DNA from: Chondrus crispus
Lineage: Eukaryota > Rhodophyta > Florideophyceae > Gigartinales > Gigartinaceae
Assembly (NCBI RefSeq): GCF_000350225.1
Contig: NW_005179269.1
Span: 1-64,000, forward strand
Direction: 5' to 3'
DNA: 64,000 bases
A model generated the notes under the pieces. It had not been told where the DNA came from, searched no databases, and saw only the letters and a program-made list of their open reading frames with translations. Position 1 is the stretch's first letter. Every line of letters begins with the position of its first letter. This document shows positions 20,453 to 30,236 of this stretch, one piece after another. The position numbers and the translations under genes were made by a program.

Positions 20453-23320
20453 ATGGTCCCACCGTCCGTGGGTGTGGGCCTGGCGTGGAGGGCTTGGAAG
20501 GAAGTCGGCGCGAGCGACTGGTTGGTGAGACAGTTGCGATTCGGACTGAAGCTCCCGTGGGTACGGAAGGTCCCTTACCAGCGGCCGAGGTCTTACCCGA
20601 TGAACGTAGGAGAGCGCGAGTTCGCTTCGAAGGAGATATCGAGATGGATCGCGCTCGGTTTCGCGCGGAGGGCGACCCCGGGGGAGGGCCGCGACCTGAG
20701 GCGCCAAGGGCAGCTATTCCCGGCTTTCGTGACGGAGTCGGCAGGCAAGAGGAGGTTGGTGATCGACTACAAGAGGGCGAACGAGTGCATGGAGTCGAGA
20801 ACGTTCCGCATGGACCAGCTGTCAGACTTGGCGGCAGTGCTGCGTCCTGGGGACTGTCTCTTCAAGGCCGACGTCAAAGACGCCTACTACCACCTCAGAC
20901 TGAGGCGCGTGGACCAAGAGCGCTTGGCGTTCCTGATCGGGGACGAAGCATTCGTCCCGCTTTGCATGAACTGCGGCCTCGCCGTTGCGCCGTGGTTCTA
21001 CACGAAGGCGATGAAGCCCGTCGTATCTTTTATTCGCTCGCTTGGACACCGCATCTTCTCGTACCTCGACGACTTCTTCGGCGCCGCCAAGTCGTCGAGG
21101 GGGTCCGCCACCGAGAAAAAGGACACCGAGCAACTGGGCTCGCTCATGCGGACACTGTTCCGCAAACTAGGACTACGGCTACACCCCGACAAATGCTTCT
21201 TCAGGGGGGAGAAGCGGTTGGAGGTACTCGGCATCGTCGTCGATACGTGCGCGCAGAAGTTCATGCTGTCCCCCGCCAAGCTCGCGAAGGTGGAGCTAGG
21301 CGCCCGTCGCGTCCTCCGATACGCATCCTCGCACCGCCGCTGCGTTCGCGCTCGCATGCTGCGCGGGTTCGCAGGACTGGCAAACTCCGTCTCGCCGGCC
21401 GTGGTGGACTCTCGACTCCGACTCCGAGAACTGTTCACGGCCCTCAGCGATTCGGGGAGGCCGGGATTCGCACCGGGTACAGTAGAGAAGGCCGAGAAAG
21501 GGGTTATCATACCTCCCTCAGAAAATTTGCTTCGCAGGCCACTCCGTGGGGCTCCTTGCGGAGGGCACCGATTTTCCCCCTCCAGGGGTCCGCCTCGCGA
21601 TCCGCGCCTCTCGCACGCCGCAATTCGCGACCTCCAATGGTGGGCGAGTTTGAGCAAGAACGTACACGTGGAGAGGCACCTCTGGCCCGCGCCCGAAGTG
21701 TGCGTCTTCACGGACGCCAGCATGGCAGGCTGGGGAGCTGCATACCAACGCCCTCGAGCAGTTCGTCGGGTTTGCTCGGGGGCGACAGGTACAGCTCGTC
21801 ACCGACTCGCTGGTCACGGCATACATCGTTCGGAACATGACAAGCCGCTCGCCGCCCCTCCACGCCAAGCTCCGACGACTGCGACGTCTGTGCGAGCATC
21901 ACGGCGTCACACTGTCGACGCGGCACCTCCCGTCCGTTTTAAACTGCTGGGCCGATCGTCTTTCGCGCCGCCGCGAGAGCTTCGCCTGGGAACTACCGCC
22001 GGACGCTCAACTGCTCCTCGAGCGCCGCTTCCGTTCGCGTCTCACCCCACTCGACGGCAACGCGCTCCCAGAGTCGCGCAGACCGCCCGGAATCCCCGTC
22101 GTCGTACCCCGACCCGCGTTGCTCGGCGTTTGGGCGCGCGCTCTCGCTACCGCCGGTCGGGGAGTGATGATCGCTCCCGCGTGAACGGGGCAGCAGTGGT
22201 ATCAAACAGCTCGCGCCTCGGCGAGCGTTCACCAAATACCGTGCCTGACCCCGCCGTGGAGCTCTGTCGCCTTCAGGTTCAAGCAGCGCAACGCTGGCGT
22301 ACACAGGGGACTATAGGCGCCACCAGTTTACTCGGGGAGTTAACTGGATCCCGCGTAGCGGCACACCTTCTTGGGCGGACACTGTCACGCAGTACCCAAG
22401 GGGGCTACCAACGGCATTGGGAGTCTTTTGTTCTGTATTGCCAATGCTGTTCGCAGCCCGCGCTCCCTGCCGCCCCGCGCACCATCTCATGCTACATAGG
22501 GACGATATACGATCGCGGGACGGTGCGAGGTAGTTCGTTGCGCCCCTACATCGCAGTAATCGGAGCACAACATCGCCGGTTGGGCCTGACAGACCCCACC
22601 GCTCATCCGCTCGTTCAGGCTACGCCACGTGGCTTCTTGGCACAGGACGCCCGCCGGACTACTGGTCCACCCTCTCGATCGGCCCCACTTCCTGCTGCGC
22701 TCGCCGCTCAAGGCCTATACCGTGCCCTGACCGCCGCCTCACACCAAGAACTGCAGCGTTGGGGATTGGTCGCCTTGGGCTTTGTAATTTGCGGGCGCCC
22801 TACGAGCATCCGCAATTTACGGCGTGGCGACATTCAGCTACTCGATCCGGCAGCCGTTACGCTACAGATGTTGGTCTTCAAATATGGAGAGACTGGTGCA
22901 GCGCCCCGTATTGCACTACGCATACCCTCTACTGGTATAAGCGACCCTGTCATTGTGCTACTGCAGAAGTTGGTCGCCGCCGCACCGCGCGATAACTCAT
23001 TCCTATTCCCAAGCAGTGGGCCTATACTATCGGAACCGGCATCCGCCTCCTCTTTATCGGCGACGTTACGGGAGCTGACTCAACGTACCCCTCCACCTGC
23101 CGGAACGAAATTCACACCTCGATCTCTTCGAAGTGGGGGAATCTCAGCCGCCTATGCGGCCGGTGTTCCGCTTCCAGTCATCATGCGCCTGGCTAACCAC
23201 CACACTGAAGATGTGGTGCATCGCCATTATCTTGACGCGCTCACTAGCGTCACACCTGCTGCACGGTTGTTTTTTGCGCGCTTCACGCGCAATGCTGGGC
23301 ATCCGCCCAGTCTCGCGTAA
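20453..23320 (+). pseudogene. DIRS-order pol: reverse transcriptase, RNase H (internally deleted) and tyrosine recombinase
   Basis: One open frame of 955 codons, but not all of it is true coding. RT occupies about residues 40-330, with KRRLVIDYKRAN, FKADVKDAYYHL (Asp) and FSYLDDFFGAA (DD). RNase H begins with VCVFTDASMAGWG near 21710 and then breaks: a deletion at about 21745 removes the central part and shifts the frame, and the RNase H C-terminus (TRHLPSVLNCWADRLSRR) is read in another frame at 21748-22184. The 955-codon frame becomes meaningful again at about 22190 as the tyrosine recombinase: GRPTSIRNLRRGD (first Arg), TPRSLRSGGISAAYAAG (second Arg) and NHHTEDVVHRHYLD (His and nucleophilic Tyr). 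The usual His of box II (HxxR) is Arg here. Confidence 0.8.
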
Positions 23321-23322
23321 TT

Positions 23323-23345
23323 GGCAACAACAGCGCAGGGGTCAT
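23323..23345 (+). repeat. B1 split direct repeat
   Basis: The 23-bp GGCAACAACAGCGCAGGGGTCAT lies directly after the recombinase stop codon and is repeated exactly at 23726-23748. It is followed by GATTAC, the core shared with the element ends. Confidence 0.85.
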
Positions 23346-23351
23346 GATTAC

Positions 23352-23532
23352 GGTCAGGTATCCACGGATCACCATGTAATGACCTACGCCGCGCGATGCC
23401 TGCGCGCCTGCTCTTGGACACGAGTGCACGCTGTACACTTGGCCAAGAGGACGGCGTGGCTGCAGTACTATACAGTACATTCCGTCGGCGCGCAGGCAGG
23501 CGAACCGGAAGAGCCAGTCATCCGCTTCTCTA
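23352..23532 (+). repeat. A2 split direct repeat
   Basis: Second copy of the 181-bp A repeat, in the same orientation as 19120-19300. Its position between B1 and B2 defines the split-direct-repeat class. Confidence 0.9.
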
Positions 23533-23612
23533 CCCTCCCTTCCCTTCTCTCGCGGCTGCGCTGGCAGCCATTATCCGCTCTGTTGGTGTGTTAGGCCCAT
23601 TAGGGGCGTAAC

Positions 23613-23678
23613 ACGTAGAATATTCGACCCTCGATACCACAATAGACGTAGAATATTCGACCCTCGATACCACAATAG
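23613..23678 (+). repeat. 33-bp tandem duplication
   Basis: Two exact 33-bp units (starting ACGTAGAATATTCGACCC and ending CACAATAG) lie head to tail in the spacer between A2 and B2. Confidence 0.9.
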
Positions 23679-23725
23679 TTCAAGTTATTCAATTTACTTC
23701 TCCTGAATAAAATGATGTGTCACGA

Positions 23726-23748
23726 GGCAACAACAGCGCAGGGGTCAT
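23726..23748 (+). repeat. B2 split direct repeat
   Basis: Exact copy of B1, followed by GATTAC and then the flanking DNA (AATAGTG). It marks the right end of the element. Confidence 0.85.
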
Positions 23749-23754
23749 GATTAC

Positions 23755-24405
23755 AATAGTGTCTGTTCCGCATGAAGAAAACGCGCTAATCAGTTTGATC
23801 AGAATTATAAATATTTTTCCAAGCGTTGTTGCAGAGCGGCTGCAGGATCACTGCCGAAGAACTGACATTGTGCATGTGAAAGGGAGCAAAGTTGCTCATC
23901 TTGGATAAATTTTGCTATTATTTTGGTTGTTCAGTTGTGGGGGGCCTGTTCAGTTTAGGGGGGTACCCACGTTCTTCCACGCAGTGCTCCATAAGAATCT
24001 CATTACAGTGGAAGGTGATGATAGAGCGATGAACGGATCCCTTGTTGCTGTTCACAGCATGAAGTTTTCGAAAAAAAGGGTAACTGTAATGTCTGTACAG
24101 CAGGTACTGCGTACAGTACCCTAAAGGTACCGTTGGTACCAATGGTATAGTACATCCGGTACATTACTGTATACAGGAGCCGACTGTTGGACTATGGGAT
24201 ATTCCTTACAGAACTCTCGTAGAAAATGCCACTTGAGGGTTGCGTAGGCGACATCGGCGACATGTCCCGTTGCTTTGGTGCCTGCGCACAACATCCTTCC
24301 TGTTTCCCTATGACCACTTCTCGTCTGAAGGCTCTGACAACGACGTCGTCTTCAGGAGAGGAGGAGTGCTGATCCGCTCTCAAGCGACGCGCCCGTCCGC
24401 GTGTG
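23755..24405. other. Intergenic region upstream of the DSC3-like gene
   Basis: No supported gene; the longest frame is 74 codons. A cluster of GGTACC/GTAC-rich palindromic bits lies at about 24107-24170 (GTACTGCGTACAGTAC, GGTACCGTTGGTACC). The promoter of the gene at 24406 should lie here, but no clear TATA box is seen. Confidence 0.5.
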
Positions 24406-25266
24406 ATGACGGACGTCATCTTACCACATGCAGAATCGGAGAAGCGGGACATCCGCCCCGTTCGCATCGGCTTGCCGGGCGGCACAGTCCATGAGTTTGA
24501 GCTTGATGTATCCCAGCCTGTCTCTACCGTCGTTTCACGCATCTTGGAAAAGGAGAAGCTCGACCCAGCTTTGGTTCGCATTAGAATTATCAGCTCGGGA
24601 AAGCTTGTTCGCGACCATGACATTCCACTTGCAGAGATACTCACGGAAGGCTCCTTTCTACACGCCGCTGTGTCAGAGCGACCGCGACCGTCGCACCGCC
24701 AGGGTACGGAAGGCACGGAAGAAACGACCAGTGGAACTGGTGAACGAGGCGATGACGATCCCTCCCTAATGCTTTCTACTGTTGATGTCAACGGTGACGT
24801 GAGAATAATTATCCCAAATCTTACGCCGAGGGGTTTCCAGAGACTATCTTTAGCAGGCTTTAGTGACGATGAAATCAGACTGATCCAGCGACAATTCCGG
24901 CTCATGCGGCGAGAAGCAAATGCAAGAAGCGATAGTGGGGAGGAGGATGATGACTGGCTTCGAGAAGTTGTGGAAGGAGAACGCCAAGCGTCAGTTGCGG
25001 GGGAAGAGGAAGTTACCAGGATACGGATACAGCAGCCAGACCACCGCAATTTGTTGAGTTCCGGCGCAGAGGGCACCAATGGCGACTTTCTTATGGGTTG
25101 CATTTTCGGTTACCTCCTAGGCGTCATAGTTCTTGTCCTACTACTCGACAGTAACGCAACGCGGAGGTGGCGCGTGGGAATCATAGCTGGTGTTGCAACC
25201 AACTGCGCGTTTGGCATCCTCAGAACGAGTTTATTCCTACGAGGGTCTATCTCTGCTGCGCCGTAG
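24406..25266 (+). CDS. DSC E3 ligase complex subunit 3-like membrane protein
   Basis: A 286-residue protein beginning at ATG 24406 (MTDVILPHAE); the GTG one codon earlier is not needed. Residues about 15-90 form a ubiquitin-like fold (VRIGLPGGTVHEFELD...ISSGKLVRDHDIPLAEI). A Gly/Thr/Glu linker leads to a C-terminal module with LTPRGFQRLSLAGFSDDEIRLIQRQF, an acidic stretch, and two hydrophobic segments (GCIFGYLLGVIVLVLLL; GIIAGVATNCAFGILRTSLFL). This order (UBL, the GF-x-DEEI-x-IQ motif, C-terminal membrane helices) is that of fungal Dsc3/DUF2407 proteins, which help a Golgi/endosomal membrane ubiquitin ligase. The annotation rests on motif recognition only. It converges on NUP133 with 199 bp between stops. 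Confidence 0.7.
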   Translation: MTDVILPHAESEKRDIRPVRIGLPGGTVHEFELDVSQPVSTVVSRILEKEKLDPALVRIRIISSGKLVRDHDIPLAEILTEGSFLHAAVSERPRPSHRQGTEGTEETTSGTGERGDDDPSLMLSTVDVNGDVRIIIPNLTPRGFQRLSLAGFSDDEIRLIQRQFRLMRREANARSDSGEEDDDWLREVVEGERQASVAGEEEVTRIRIQQPDHRNLLSSGAEGTNGDFLMGCIFGYLLGVIVLVLLLDSNATRRWRVGIIAGVATNCAFGILRTSLFLRGSISAAP

Positions 25267-25465
25267 TAACATACTCAGTATTGCTCATGCCGCGGCAGTG
25301 CTTCGGTTCCTTTCTCTTGTTTACACCACTCAGTACGAGCTATCGTTTATCAGCAGGGTATAGAGCTCACTGCCCTGTTTGCTAACTTCAGTATCTTCCT
25401 TGTACAGCCATACTTTCCACTGCTGATCTTGTAACAAGTTGGAGCAATATGTATCATCAAAAGAC

Positions 25466-28400
25466 TCAAGCAGCAGCTAACGATACTGTTGCTCTCATCA
25501 GTCTTGCAACTTCTGGGAGACAGCCAAGTTTCGCGAACTCACCATTATCAAACGCACCTCTTGAAATGACTTCTGCTATCGCAGACTCTCTCAGACCTAT
25601 TCGTACCGCGGCCCGGTACAGAGCTGTGCTTCTCAGCGTTTTTCGCGTTTCCATGTCGTTTGCAGTACCAAGACCCTTGACAAGAAGTACCCACAGATCC
25701 CTTTGGCGCTCAACACAGCTATACCACACGTAGTCCAGCGTCTTTTGTGCATCACTCGAAGCGACGTCAGAATACTGCAGAGCTTCAATAGCCATCGCAA
25801 CTTGGTCAGAAAGCCTTTCGCTTTCCGTTGCTGAGTTGTCCATGAGCTCTCGAATGACTACGTCGCAAGGTCGTAGGGTGCCTGCGTTGGGTTCCAGTTC
25901 GGCCTGAAGATTGGTATGCAGCAGCTTCCCAGATATGTAGTCGAAGTTAGATGCAGTCTCACTAAATCGATCCTGCACACCACCGGCCGTCACTTTCAAA
26001 GCAAGTTTCGCTATACTGCTTAGTACGGCTGTATTTATGGCTGACCCCTCCTTTCCCGGCACCGCAACTCTCTGCGTTTGGGAGACCAAGCAAGACGAGG
26101 CCGCCCCGTAATCCCCCTGCGAGATGTAGTGGATCCATGACAAGTTCGACAGTCTTCCGCGTTCTGTTGCGAAGTATTCCGACAAAAGAGTGTTAAGTCT
26201 TTCAGAACGACTGAAATGCGCGTCTCTGACGCTTTGCTGACTACCGCACCCTTGTAACAAGAGGTGAATATGTCCGCGATCTTCAAGCCACTGGAATGAA
26301 AACAGTCCAAACTCCTCCCCAAACTTTTCAAGTCCCTCTTCCATGAATTTGTCGAAATCAGGTGAAGATATTTTTAGAGCAAGCATGGTGCCGTAATCGC
26401 CATACTTTTCTGCGAGTAGGAACGCTTCATCTCCCATCCCGCTGTTGCGAAGCATATCTAACGCAGACCGGACTTCTTTTCCACGAGCCGTGTTTTCAAA
26501 GACGAGATCGGTTCGTCGTCGCTTCTGGGGCTTTGATTCTCCCCATCGGCGGCCTTGCTCCTTAGAGCGGTCATTCCAACGACCGTGCTCGAGAGTTCGA
26601 GACAAGAGCTCGTCGACGACAAAAACTGCCGCGTTCATCACCAGGGATTCGTCTGATTGTCGGCTCCTAGCACCAATTAACAAGGCTTTCTGCGCAATCT
26701 TCATCAGCGTGTTCCCACAAGTTCTAGAGTCAGACATCCAGTTGCCAATTCCATCCATTCCGGTAGGCATGGCCTCGAACAACTCGTCCGCTTCGGCACG
26801 TGCCTCTTTTGCTCCTTGTACGGTTTCAATTGCCGCCTCACAACTGAGAAGAACTGTAGTTTCGGCTGCACGCCTATACGCTTTCCAACTGCCCGCTGTA
26901 GTGTCACCAGCCATATCCTGCTCCGTCTGCATCCTGGAAATAGACTCGGACATGCAGCGCTCCAACGCAGGTAGAAATCGGTGAAATTCGTACGGATACC
27001 GATATAATCTTGTCGCGGCCTCATCTTGAAGTCCATCTTTTGTTTGTTCCGACGCCTGGGTACCGCCAAGCAAAAGAGCCGACTTCAACACGTCTTGACC
27101 ATAGGTTATCGTTTCCTCGTTCTCTACGTTGTCCCGCCTTGTCCTCGAAAGGATATCACTTACAGCTCTCTCGCTTCCGATTCCCGCCCGTGATGTTGCA
27201 TCATTGAAGCGATAGCAGTATCCTCCTGCCGCATGCCGATTTTCTAGATCTCGGACGCGACGAGCAGCGGCGAGTTTTTCCCCGTCCGTAATTACCTCGA
27301 ACCTCGATTGTACCGTGATAGCATCCCAAATGCGGTCTTCTGTGACTGACGGAGAGTCAGGCCTAATACCTGAGAAGATTTCAGAATCTGCGAGGAACGT
27401 CAGAAAGATCCTGTGCTGCCCAGATTTCTTCTCCAGCTCCGTGTCGATCAGCAAAGTCAAGGGAGCAGACTCGGGATCGTGATCTGAAACTATAATCTTT
27501 CTGCTTATCAGTAACACGAGTGCGCTGAGAGATTCGGACACATCAAACCCTTCTGCTCTAAGCGATTTCACTAACCCTCGCAAACTCGCTTTGGCTGCCC
27601 CCTTTTGGTCTGCGGAGTACTGTAGCAGGCTCCTCCAAAGATCAGGAACAGCTGCGGAAACGGACGCCAACCCCGCCAGTGGCACATCCTCATCCAAGCT
27701 GATCGGGGCGGGAACGGACGAGGAAACAAGCCAAACGCCACCAGAATGAATAAACGCGGCAATACCTCCAGTTGCCGATGATTCTGGAAGTCCATAAGAC
27801 GCATCAACCATGCTTAAGACCTTCAAGTCAGAATCGACAGTGGTGCTTCCCTGTACCTGTCCTTCTGATGGAATCCCTCTGGCCACGGAAAGCCATGCCA
27901 TGGTCTTCTTCCCCTCAACGTAAAAGTACGCTATGTCCCCTGAGACGACCATCAGACACTGAGAGTCCGGGTCAACATGATCATCATTGAGCGGAACTAC
28001 CATTTCGGTTCGTCTTGGAATCGAGTTGCTAGAACGCACGTCAAAACAAACAATCTTGTGTCCCATGCCGGCCTCTGAACGACTCTGTACTAAAAGAACT
28101 GCGGTATCATGAGTAGTCATCCCTGCGCTCAATACGGACCGCCTGGAATCGCGCCCTCCTTCAAAATCGAAAACACTAAAACTCCAGAGCCTACCCTCCG
28201 GTCCCCATCTCTCGACATCGCCAGCCCTTCTCACGATAATAACCCCCGGTTGACCTGTCGTCGGGGAACAGGCGACAATTTGGTGCGGTCCGCTTCCATT
28301 CTCCCAATCGTCATCTCGACCGCCGGCGACCGCGCCGATGGACTTGATTGCAGAGTAAAACATGGCACCGAATCTGATGGACCCTGTGTCCGCATCGCTT

Positions 28401-28933
28401 GAACGAGGTAACGGGTGTACTTCAAGTCTTCCGCCACGGTCACGAACAATTGCAGCAGATCCACGGCCGCCGAATATGTACAAGGATCCATCGGTGGAGC
28501 GGCACACGTTGAGAGCTGGTGGAGCGGAATCATCGCTTACGCTTGAAGCCAAAGCCGAACCCAAGCGGACTTGTTCAGCACGTGGGCGGGACCGCGAGCG
28601 GACATCTACAGAGTTGTATACGCGTAGGGTTCCATCGCGGGTCAATGCGGCAACGGCGACGGAGGTTAAGGTATCAGTTCGCTGCGACAAGGTCCAAGTG
28701 GCGAGCGATGGTGGATGCGGATCTTGGTGAGATTGGAGAGGAATGGAGACGGAATCTAAAGCAGAGCCAACGGCTATCGCGAAAACTAGGGCATGAGAGG
28801 AGTTGGCAGATGCGATCACGGCATAGCCGGCGACTGCAGAGCAAGATGGAGCGGAGTCCGAAGGGAGCGAGGACATAAGGTCTTCAACCTCTGCTGGGAA
28901 ATCGGTTTCCGCAAATCGCGCTGAGGCCGCCAT
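25466..28933 (-). CDS. NUP133: Nucleoporin Nup133-like
   Basis: A single 1155-residue open frame starting ATG at 28933 (MAASARFAETD). The N-terminal half (to about residue 480) has repeated beta-rich blades with hydrophobic-polar alternation (TLTSVAVAALTRDGTLRVYN; IVACSPTTGQPGVIIVRRAGDVERWG), consistent with the seven-bladed propeller. The C-terminal half is helical and includes FDKFMEEGLEKFGEEFGLFSFQWLEDRGHIHLLLQ, then SRSERLNTLLSEYFATERGRLSNLSWIHYISQGDYGAASSCL and SSIAKLALKV, the signature of the Nup133/Nup155-like C-terminal domain. The family acts as a scaffold subunit of the Nup107-160 (Y) complex of the nuclear pore. The length matches the family. No intron is apparent. Confidence 0.85.
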   Translation of the reverse strand: MAASARFAETDFPAEVEDLMSSLPSDSAPSCSAVAGYAVIASANSSHALVFAIAVGSALDSVSIPLQSHQDPHPPSLATWTLSQRTDTLTSVAVAALTRDGTLRVYNSVDVRSRSRPRAEQVRLGSALASSVSDDSAPPALNVCRSTDGSLYIFGGRGSAAIVRDRGGRLEVHPLPRSSDADTGSIRFGAMFYSAIKSIGAVAGGRDDDWENGSGPHQIVACSPTTGQPGVIIVRRAGDVERWGPEGRLWSFSVFDFEGGRDSRRSVLSAGMTTHDTAVLLVQSRSEAGMGHKIVCFDVRSSNSIPRRTEMVVPLNDDHVDPDSQCLMVVSGDIAYFYVEGKKTMAWLSVARGIPSEGQVQGSTTVDSDLKVLSMVDASYGLPESSATGGIAAFIHSGGVWLVSSSVPAPISLDEDVPLAGLASVSAAVPDLWRSLLQYSADQKGAAKASLRGLVKSLRAEGFDVSESLSALVLLISRKIIVSDHDPESAPLTLLIDTELEKKSGQHRIFLTFLADSEIFSGIRPDSPSVTEDRIWDAITVQSRFEVITDGEKLAAARRVRDLENRHAAGGYCYRFNDATSRAGIGSERAVSDILSRTRRDNVENEETITYGQDVLKSALLLGGTQASEQTKDGLQDEAATRLYRYPYEFHRFLPALERCMSESISRMQTEQDMAGDTTAGSWKAYRRAAETTVLLSCEAAIETVQGAKEARAEADELFEAMPTGMDGIGNWMSDSRTCGNTLMKIAQKALLIGARSRQSDESLVMNAAVFVVDELLSRTLEHGRWNDRSKEQGRRWGESKPQKRRRTDLVFENTARGKEVRSALDMLRNSGMGDEAFLLAEKYGDYGTMLALKISSPDFDKFMEEGLEKFGEEFGLFSFQWLEDRGHIHLLLQGCGSQQSVRDAHFSRSERLNTLLSEYFATERGRLSNLSWIHYISQGDYGAASSCLVSQTQRVAVPGKEGSAINTAVLSSIAKLALKVTAGGVQDRFSETASNFDYISGKLLHTNLQAELEPNAGTLRPCDVVIRELMDNSATESERLSDQVAMAIEALQYSDVASSDAQKTLDYVWYSCVERQRDLWVLLVKGLGTANDMETRKTLRSTALYRAAVRIGLRESAIAEVISRGAFDNGEFAKLGCLPEVARLMRATVSLAAA

Positions 28934-30236
28934 GACGACTGATGAAGGTGTCTCGGGGAATCCAGTGAAGCAACCTAAATCCCGGACGAGGAGGGAGCGT
29001 GGACAAGGCGTAAGAGGACGGAATGCCTTGATTCTCTTTCAGTCCGTCTTGAGGGTAATTTCTTGAGCCAGGTCAAAACGGATCAATATCTTCGTCTTCA
29101 TAACTATGCCCATTCACCCTTTTAATTTAAAATTTTCACAACACACACGGGATACTGTCGATCTACAGTATGTTTATTGGACAGTTGTCCTCATGCTGTA
29201 CAGTGTGAGGACAGTTTTTGACATATTTTTTTCTTGACTTGCACTTTCTCAATAAGAAAGAAAAGGGTACCCCCGCAACCGAACTTGACTTTTGCCATGA
29301 GACTAAAAAGAACTTTGTGAGAACTGCATGTTTTTCCTGGTCGTTTTTAGATATGTCTAGAAAAGAAACTTTTTTAAAATCACCTTAAAACCGCATGTAA
29401 AATAACTTCGAAACCAAAAACGTCAGTTTAAAAGGGGAAGTAGGTGCTCAATCTGCACTAAATTCTTAATCTTCCGGCTTGTTCAGAGCTGCTATCCCAG
29501 TGTTCTGCAAGATGTTATTGCCGAAAACAAGCACGTCAAGGAAATAGTGTCCAAGACAGCTTTTAAATAATCAATTTAATTTATATGTTTTTGCAAAACA
29601 AGAGCTGTCCTCATATGAGGACAAGCCCCGGTCTGATAGACATTACAGTAGTTTTTGTACACGTGTGTCTGTAATGCATTGAGGAATTCAGAGCTCTTCT
29701 GTGCACAGAAAGGGCGCACTTGAACATTTATACAAAAACAACGAACTTCGAAGGTATTACCGGTAAAAATTTATCGCACTTACATGAATCCCGAATCGGA
29801 ATTCTGTCATGTCGGGATTTCCGACATGACAAACAATATGACCAATTAACACCGAGAAAAAGCCCAGGTTTCGAAACAAGAAAAGCATACTTTGCCGCAT
29901 AAAGTATCATTGCTGGATCCGGTTTTGCCGGGGCAACAACGTTGGGTGCCTTGTTGGTTAGGGAGCACACAAGTTTTTCAAAAACGACGAGGGCGGCGCA
30001 AATCGCCCACGGGCGGTTCCAACAGCAACATGACAGACCATCACCTAAATTCCCGCCAAACTTTGCCGCGACATCGGAATCCATGCACCCGTTCTCTCCC
30101 CCATGGCCAATGAGTCGTGGCTCACTATCCCATCACTTCAAGACTCAACTCTCTCCTGCCAACTCGTCCTTCTCTCAGGGTTCACCGCCCCTCTGTCTGC
30201 GCCTTCTGCTAGCGATACGTCCATACGAGCCGAAAC
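28934..30236. other. Divergent intergenic region between NUP133 and the PIP-box gene, with an inserted repeat
   Basis: Both flanking genes start outwards from this interval, so both promoters lie here. Its middle (29186-29623) is the palindrome-ended repeat described separately. A 118-codon minus-strand frame (30084-29728) lacks recognisable features. No RNA gene is seen. Confidence 0.5.
29186..29623 (+). repeat. Palindrome-ended non-coding repeat (MITE-like), copy 1
   Basis: The stretch runs from an inverted pair TGTCCTCA/TGAGGACA (29186-29213) to a perfect 18-bp palindrome TGTCCTCATATGAGGACA (29606-29623). Its interior is homologous over its length, in inverted orientation, to 57886-58400: shared blocks include GTTCTGCAAGATGTTATTGC, CGAAAACAAG and ACCGCATGTAAAATA. 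It has no coding frame. It is best read as a non-autonomous mobile element whose ends are each hairpin-forming. Confidence 0.7.

Larger units (their letters stand above)
19115..23754 (+). mobile_element. DIRS-order retrotransposon with split direct repeats (copy 1)
   Basis: The layout is A1 (19120-19300), gag, RT-RNase H-tyrosine recombinase, B1 (23323-23345), A2 (23352-23532), spacer, B2 (23726-23748). A1 and A2 are near-identical 181-bp copies in the same orientation; B1 and B2 are identical 23-bp copies. This split-direct-repeat order is that of PAT/Ngaro-type elements, as opposed to the inverted repeats of DIRS1 itself. The pentamer ATTAC is found at the left edge (19115-19119), at the B1-A2 junction (within GATTAC, 23346-23351) and at the right edge (23749-23754), which marks the recombinase crossover. 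There is no target-site duplication beyond the core, as expected for this enzyme. Confidence 0.88.

Noticed and set aside
19519-21840. A 773-codon plus-strand frame overlapping the DIRS-order gag and RT
   Set aside because: It is Arg/Ser/Pro-rich and out of phase with gag, RT and RNase H, all of which are recognisable in the other frames; it is a shadow of GC-rich coding DNA.
24192-25103. A 303-codon minus-strand frame opposite the DSC3-like gene
   Set aside because: Ser/Arg-rich shadow without motifs; the plus-strand frame has a coherent UBL and membrane segments.
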